Origin: JACQAI01 sp035507915
GTDB taxonomy: Bacteria > Pseudomonadota > Alphaproteobacteria > Elsterales > Elsteraceae
Length of the DNA stretch: 10,288 nt
Assembly: GCA_035507915.1 (NCBI GenBank)
Contig: DATJNS010000317.1
Location: 1 to 10,288 of the forward strand
Direction of reading: 5' to 3'
The notes below the pieces were generated by a model, which saw only the letters and a list, made by a program, of their open reading frames with translations, made no database searches and had not been told where the DNA came from. Numbering within the stretch: the first letter of the stretch is position 1; each line of letters starts with the position of its first letter. This document shows positions 6,800-10,288 of this stretch, piece after piece. Made by a program: the position numbers and the translations under genes.

Positions 6800-6853
6800 A
6801 GCGTTTCTTAACGCTTCCCCCGCAAGGTTAGCGGATTACCGCCGGGCTCGGCG
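6800..6853 (+). other. Short hairpins in the leader before the 74-aa gene
   Basis: In the 145-nt gap between the SufU-like gene and the small gene there are AGCGTT-TCTT-AACGCT (6800-6815), GCGG-ATTA-CCGC (6831-6842) and the overlapping CGCCG-GGCT-CGGCG (6840-6853). The last two share bases and cannot form together. Such short stems arise often in G+C-rich DNA. I saw no convincing promoter and no recognisable riboswitch here. Confidence 0.25.
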
Positions 6854-6878
6854 TTCCGGCGCCAGGAGATATCGGGAC

Positions 6879-7103
6879 TTGAGCGACGAATTCGGCATCC
6901 CGCGCTTGATCCGACCGTTGCTCGGCGGCCTCTTGGGCGGCCGGTCGCGCCGCATCGCGGGAGGCAATGCAGGCGACTCGACCATCGGCGGACCCGGCGA
7001 CCGGGTGCCGAGCGACGCCTTGCTGGCTTCTTTGCTGCAGGACGGCATGCTCGTGCTGCCGCCCCGATATTTCATCGGCTATTTTCTAGATCTTCTGATC
7101 TAG
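6879..7103 (+). CDS. Small hypothetical protein (74 aa)
   Basis: I do not recognise this protein. It opens with SDEFGIPRLIRPLLGGLLGG, followed by a Gly/Arg-rich stretch, a polar SDALLASLLQDGMLVLPP region and a hydrophobic, aromatic C-terminus (YFIGYFLDLLI). The glycine-leucine segment and hydrophobic end could contact a membrane, but neither is long enough for a confident transmembrane helix. The start is TTG 6879, with AGGAGA at 6864-6869 and a 9-nt spacer; there is no upstream in-frame ATG. Codon third positions are strongly G/C, as in neighbouring real genes, which supports coding. The last codons become A/T-rich because the stop lies in a hairpin. It stands between the cofactor operon and the FecR-domain gene on the same strand and cannot be tied to either. 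It could be a chance frame. Confidence 0.5.
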   Translation: MSDEFGIPRLIRPLLGGLLGGRSRRIAGGNAGDSTIGGPGDRVPSDALLASLLQDGMLVLPPRYFIGYFLDLLI

Positions 7104-7107
7104 TTTT
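7086..7107 (+). terminator. Terminator-like hairpin overlapping the stop of the 74-aa gene
   Basis: CTAGATC (7086-7092) and GATCTAG (7097-7103) make a perfect 7-bp stem with a TTCT loop, followed by TTTT (7104-7107). The stop TAG (7101-7103) is the end of the right arm. The stem is A/T-rich and the T-tract short, so termination is plausible but probably weak. Confidence 0.5.
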
Positions 7108-7434
7108 AGGACTTCGGTCACGGCATCGTGGCTACGGCCGAGCATCGGCCGCACATGGTCCTATTCCGCTGATTTTCATCGATAATTTCTGAGTCAGAGC
7201 AGCGTCACGCAACGGCGCCGCGGCCAGCCTCAGGCCATCCGTAAGGTTCACCTAAGCCAAACATAACATCGGCTTAAGGGGAATTACCTATGATTTCGCT
7301 TAGAACTTATAACAAAAATCATATCAACCTTCTTTCGAAGGGGCGCCGATGCGGTCGCTTCGGGGTGAGCAGCAGCAGCATTGGGGCGGCGATGCCGCCC
7401 TGCTCAGCCGCGCGCCCCACGGCCGGAGGGTCGC
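7104..7434 (+). promoter_or_regulatory. Upstream region of the FecR-domain gene
   Basis: This stretch of about 330 nt has no confident gene. It contains a possible -10 box GATAAT (7181-7186) with no good -35. TAAGCC (7253-7258) and GGCTTA (7271-7276) form an inverted repeat 12 nt apart around CATAAC, just before an AAGGGGA (7277-7283) and an ATG at 7290. The segment from about 7260 to 7340 is clearly more A/T-rich than the genes on either side, as expected for a promoter and leader. The frame opened by ATG 7290 runs out of frame through the FecR gene and gives an arginine-rich shadow product, so it was not called. Confidence 0.35.
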
Positions 7435-7438
7435 GTGA
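7349..7438 (+). CDS. Possible 29-aa leader peptide overlapping the FecR-domain gene start
   Basis: ATG 7349 is preceded by AAGGGG (7338-7343) with a 5-nt spacer and opens a 29-codon frame beginning MRSLRGEQQQHWGGD. Its TGA (7436-7438) overlaps the GTG start of the FecR-domain gene (7435) as GTGA. This is the geometry of translational coupling. The peptide has no recognisable domain. It could equally be chance in G+C-rich sequence. Confidence 0.25.
   Translation: MRSLRGEQQQHWGGDAALLSRAPHGRRVA
7425..7437 (+). promoter_or_regulatory. Ribosome binding site that decides the FecR-domain gene start
   Basis: GGAGGG (7425-7430) lies 4 nt before GTG 7435. The same frame is closed by TGA at 7366-7368, leaving only TTG 7381 as an upstream alternative. 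TTG 7381 has no comparable Shine-Dalgarno and would add a proline/arginine-rich stretch unlike a real N-terminus. Confidence 0.6.
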
Positions 7439-10288
7439 GCCCGCCGTCGGCCGCATCCGGCCCCGGCTCGGCCGCCGCCCACACGCCGACCGCCACGCAG
7501 GTGGCCCAGCTCAGCTCCGAGGCGATCGGACGCGTCGAGACCGTCCAGGGAACCGTCACGGCGACCCATCCCGACGGCAGCACGAAGGTGCTGGCATTCG
7601 GCGATCCCGTCTTCCTGAACGACACGCTCGAGAGCCAGCACGGCAGCGCGGTCGGGCTGGTGTTCGCGGACAAGACGAGCTTCGTGCTCGGCGAAGCGGG
7701 CCGCATTCACCTCGACGACATGGTCTACCGGCAGGGCTCCACGGACGGTCACCTCGCCGTGTCGGTGCTCAAGGGCCTGTTCGGTTTCGCGACCGGCGAG
7801 ATCGCAACCCTGCACAACGACGCCATGAGCGTGCGCACGCCGGTGGGTACGATCGGCATCCGCGGCACCGTCGTCGCAGGCAACATCACGACCGATGGTT
7901 CCGACAGCACGATCACGTTGCTGGAGGATCCGCGCGGCCTGAAGAGCGCCGTCATCGTCGGCAATGCCGCGGGCACGCAGTTCCTCACCCATCCCAACGA
8001 GACGATCAAGATCGCGAGCTTCTTCAGCGCCCCTTCCGACCCGTCGATCACGACCGCGCCGCAGGGCATCGACGGCGTGCACCAGGCGCTGCTCGGCATC
8101 ATGCCGCACACGCAACCCGGCGCGGCCGCTGTGCCCGGCGGCCCGAACGGCGGCGCGTCGCACGCTGCGTCGGCGGTCGATCCGAGCGCGCTGGCACACG
8201 CGATGCACGGCATGATCTCGGGATCGCCGTACGTCGATCCGACGTCCGCCACCACCGATCCCAGACTGACGGTGCCGGCCTTCGAGACGAGCGTGACCCA
8301 GACGGCGGTTCCGCCGGCGGCGCAGGTCGTGCTCCAAGAGCCGTTCCTGACCCTGGGCCGCAACCATCTGCTGAACTACAGCGGCTACGTCGACGGCATG
8401 ACGGTCGCCAACTCTCTGAAATCGGGCGACGTGATCGAGGGCAGCGCGAGCACCCAGAACTCGTTGGGCGCCTTGTTCACGACGCACTTCGACATCAATA
8501 AGACGCTGGTCGTCGACAACGTCGAGACGATCACGTTCGTCGTCGGCGCCAACGCGAGCGGCACGATCAACGCCGCGGGCATCGATGCCGCACCCGGCGG
8601 GACGGTGATGAAGTTCCTGGGCACGGGCTCGTTCGTGCTCAAGAACGCCCAGAACATGACGATCGACGTGTCGGCGTTCCACGGCTCCTACACCCTCGAT
8701 CTCGGCGCCAACGACACCGTCATCACGTCGGCCGACGCGACCGGAACCGAACACCTGACTCTGACCGCGCCGATCACCGATCAGTCGCTGACGCTCGACG
8801 GCAGCAACACCAAGCTCACCCTCGTCAACGGCGTGAACAGCGGCAGCTTCGAGAACATCGACCGCATCGCGATGTCGAGCGGTCCGCTGGCGAACGTACT
8901 GACGGTCGTGAACCGCCAGGTCGGCACCGAGTTCGACGGTAGCGGCCGCCCGGACGACAGCCTCAATCTCGCGGCTGGCGGCAACACGGTCACGGTCAAC
9001 GGCATCCAGACCGTCACGGCCAGCGCCGGCGACGACGCGATCACCTACAAGAGCACGATCGGCGGTGTGTCGGTCGATCTCAACGGCGCCGGCAACACGG
9101 TCGACCTCGCGAGCGGCGTCAACTCGGGAAACTTCATCAACGTCCAGCGCATCGATCTCGACGGCTGCGCGCCGAGCACCCTCGCCCTGCTCGATACCCA
9201 GAACGGCACGACGATCCATGGCAACGCCGCCGGACTGGACACTGTCATCCTGGCCAATGGCGCCAACAGCCTCGACCTCACGAACATCCAGACCGTCGAG
9301 CTCTCGGGTGGCGCGGCCGCCAACACCCTCACCGTGCTCAACAACCAGTCGGGCCTGGTGGTCGACGGCAGCGGGCGACCCGACGATGCTCTGGTGCTCG
9401 CCGGCGGCGGCGCCAGCAGCGTCACCGTCGTCGGCATCGAGAGCATTACGGGCGTCAGCGGCAACGAGACCGTCACCCTCGCCGCGCCCGCCAACGGCGC
9501 CGTCATCGATCTCGGCAGCGGTCACGACAACAGCCTGCAGCTCGCCGCCGGCAGCAGCGTCAACGTCGCCGGCGTCGAGACCGTCACGGGCGCCGGCAAC
9601 GACACCGTCACGCTGACCGAACCGCCCGCCAACGGTCTGACGATCGACCTCGGCGGCGGCGCCAACAGACTGCAGATCACCGGATCGGGCAGCATCGACG
9701 TCGCCAACGTCGAGACGATCACCGGCGGTTCGGGGCATGACACGGTCGTGCTCACCGCGCCGGTCAGCGGCGCCACAATCGATCTCGGCGGCCGCCACGA
9801 CAGCCTGCAGCTCGCCGCGGGCAGCAGCGTCAACGTCGCCCATGTCGGGACCATTACGGGCGCGGGCGACGACACCGTCACCCTGACGGCTGCCACGACC
9901 CACGAGACGATCGATCTCGGCGGCGGCGCCAGCAGCCTGGCGCTCGCGGCAGGCAGCAGTGCCAGCGTCGCCAACGTCGAGACCGTCACGGGCGCCGGCG
10001 ACGATAGCGTGACGCTGACGGTCGCCGCCACTCACGAGACGATCGACCTCGGCGGCGGCGCCAGCAGCTTGACACTGGCCGCCGGCAGCAGCGTCAACGT
10101 CGCCAACGTCGAGGCCATCACGGGCGCCGGCAACGACACCGTCGCGCTGACCGAGCCGGCCACGAACACGACCGTCGACCTCGGCGGCGGCGCCAGCAGT
10201 GTCGAGCTTGCCGCCGGCAGCAGCGTCAATGTGGCCGGCGTTGCCGCCGTCACGGGCGCCGGTGACGATACCGTCACGCTGACCGAGC
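7435..10288 (+). CDS. Large FecR-domain repeat protein with RTX-like repeats, probably type I secreted (3' partial)
   Basis: The frame is open from GTG 7435 to the window end (951 full codons). Residues 1-30 are polar, Ser/Ala/Pro/Thr-rich and lack a signal peptide. A FecR-like domain (about 32-160) shows GRVETVQGTVTAT, LAFGDPVFLNDTLES and TPVGTIGIRGT (135-145), the usual FecR ending. A proline/alanine-rich linker leads to a beta-rich region from about 350. From residue 475 an array of 44-50-residue repeats runs to the end, each with a TGAGDDTVTL-like strand turn and an IDLGGGASSL-like one. One copy, GGSGHDTVV (764-772), matches the RTX calcium-binding consensus GGxGxDxUx exactly. I see a single cysteine (DGCAPS). 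Known proteins with an N-terminal FecR domain and RTX-like arrays are often secreted by type I systems as adhesins. That role and location are inference, because the C-terminal secretion signal is outside the window. Confidence 0.85.
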   Translation, partial: MSPPSAASGPGSAAAHTPTATQVAQLSSEAIGRVETVQGTVTATHPDGSTKVLAFGDPVFLNDTLESQHGSAVGLVFADKTSFVLGEAGRIHLDDMVYRQGSTDGHLAVSVLKGLFGFATGEIATLHNDAMSVRTPVGTIGIRGTVVAGNITTDGSDSTITLLEDPRGLKSAVIVGNAAGTQFLTHPNETIKIASFFSAPSDPSITTAPQGIDGVHQALLGIMPHTQPGAAAVPGGPNGGASHAASAVDPSALAHAMHGMISGSPYVDPTSATTDPRLTVPAFETSVTQTAVPPAAQVVLQEPFLTLGRNHLLNYSGYVDGMTVANSLKSGDVIEGSASTQNSLGALFTTHFDINKTLVVDNVETITFVVGANASGTINAAGIDAAPGGTVMKFLGTGSFVLKNAQNMTIDVSAFHGSYTLDLGANDTVITSADATGTEHLTLTAPITDQSLTLDGSNTKLTLVNGVNSGSFENIDRIAMSSGPLANVLTVVNRQVGTEFDGSGRPDDSLNLAAGGNTVTVNGIQTVTASAGDDAITYKSTIGGVSVDLNGAGNTVDLASGVNSGNFINVQRIDLDGCAPSTLALLDTQNGTTIHGNAAGLDTVILANGANSLDLTNIQTVELSGGAAANTLTVLNNQSGLVVDGSGRPDDALVLAGGGASSVTVVGIESITGVSGNETVTLAAPANGAVIDLGSGHDNSLQLAAGSSVNVAGVETVTGAGNDTVTLTEPPANGLTIDLGGGANRLQITGSGSIDVANVETITGGSGHDTVVLTAPVSGATIDLGGRHDSLQLAAGSSVNVAHVGTITGAGDDTVTLTAATTHETIDLGGGASSLALAAGSSASVANVETVTGAGDDSVTLTVAATHETIDLGGGASSLTLAAGSSVNVANVEAITGAGNDTVALTEPATNTTVDLGGGASSVELAAGSSVNVAGVAAVTGAGDDTVTLTE
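8857..9435 (+). repeat. Degenerate protein-level repeats (46-50 aa) in the FecR-domain protein
   Basis: Four diverged units begin at 8857, 9004, 9142 and 9286 (lengths 49, 46, 48 and 50 codons), each opening with a V/I-x-x-V/I motif such as IDRI, IQTV or VQRI. Units 1 and 4, 429 nt apart, share a block with the exact octapeptide DGSGRPDD, and unit 3 is a more diverged relative of them. This suggests an older duplication of a multi-unit block. Confidence 0.75.
9436..10288 (+). repeat. Regular tandem repeats (44-46 aa; 132-138 nt) in the FecR-domain protein
   Basis: Units begin at 9436, 9574, 9709, 9844, 9976, 10108 and 10240, with periods of 138, 135, 135, 132, 132 and 132 nt; the last is cut by the window end. 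The consensus runs VETVTGAGDDTVTL, then T-IDLGGGASSL, then LAAGSSVNVAN. The units are also alike at DNA level: ACCGTCACGCTGACCGA occurs at 9604-9620 and again at 10271-10287. All indels keep the frame. The array probably continues beyond the window. Confidence 0.9.

Noticed and set aside
6302..6890. TTGAGCGACGAA found at the starts of both the SufU-like gene and the 74-aa gene
   Set aside because: The same 12 bases also occur inside the XdhC Rossmann gene near 4322, and flanking sequence differs, so this is most likely coincidence from common codons.
7274..7288. A possible CtrA-like site (TTAA-N7-TTAA) before the FecR-domain gene
   Set aside because: The first half TTAA is present, but after 7 nt the sequence is TACC, so the second half does not match.
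7290..8501. A 403-codon plus-strand frame from ATG 7290
   Set aside because: Its start has a fair ribosome binding site, but beyond about 50 codons it is an Arg-rich shadow of the FecR-domain gene, which is in another frame and has recognisable motifs.
7324..10035. A very long open frame (903 codons) on the minus strand opposite the FecR-domain gene
   Set aside because: Its product is an Arg/Asp/Ala-rich low-complexity sequence that mirrors the codon bias and tandem repeats of the plus-strand gene. The plus strand has a recognisable FecR domain and in-frame indels.
8857..10288. CRISPR-like array
   Set aside because: The repeat unit is 132-150 nt, lies in a continuous open frame, varies throughout, and has no alternating unique spacers.

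Overview
The window is G+C-rich DNA with strong G/C preference at codon third positions. Together with the gene set (an aerobic CO dehydrogenase-like molybdenum hydroxylase with Cox-type accessory genes, then a FecR-domain repeat protein), this suggests an alphaproteobacterium, perhaps from the Hyphomicrobiales/Rhodospirillales side. The taxonomic guess is inference; no rRNA or other marker is present.

Region 1 (1-1463) holds the end of a large molybdopterin subunit gene (coxL-like, cut by the window start), then the FAD-binding medium subunit gene (coxM-like). A perfect 12-bp GC hairpin with a T-tract ends exactly at the next start codon. The order large-then-medium fits the S-L-M order of form II (CODH-like) clusters rather than the M-S-L order of form I. 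The diagnostic active-site loop of CoxL lies outside the window, so the substrate cannot be settled here.

Region 2 (1464-6733) is a tightly packed run of six accessory genes on the same strand: a MoxR/CoxD-type AAA+ ATPase, a CoxE-type VWA protein, an XdhC N-terminal-domain protein, a separate XdhC Rossmann-domain protein, a molybdopterin-binding/MobA-like nucleotidyltransferase fusion, and a SufU/NifU-like protein. Gaps are 3-10 nt or 4-nt ATGA overlaps. Together they read as a molybdenum cofactor tailoring and insertion module: cytidylylation (MocA-like), cofactor handling or sulfuration (XdhC parts plus perhaps the SufU-like protein), and ATP-driven insertion or remodelling (CoxD with CoxE).

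Region 3 (6734-7434) is mostly non-coding. It contains an A/T palindrome, short hairpins, a plausible 74-aa orphan protein whose stop codon lies in a terminator-like hairpin, and a more A/T-rich leader.

Region 4 (7435-10288, running off the end) is the N-terminal 951 codons of a large FecR-domain protein. It has no visible signal peptide and carries a long array of 44-50-residue glycine/aspartate-rich repeats with RTX-like nonapeptides. It is probably a type I-secreted, surface-associated repeat protein. The repeats become shorter, more regular and more alike toward the window end, which suggests recent amplification.

No tRNA, rRNA, CRISPR array, insertion sequence or integrase was seen. I did not find a clearly new defence or mobile system. 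The most interesting points are the maturation module with its split XdhC and SufU-like members, the terminator that also carries the coxD ribosome binding site, and the homogenising repeat array.
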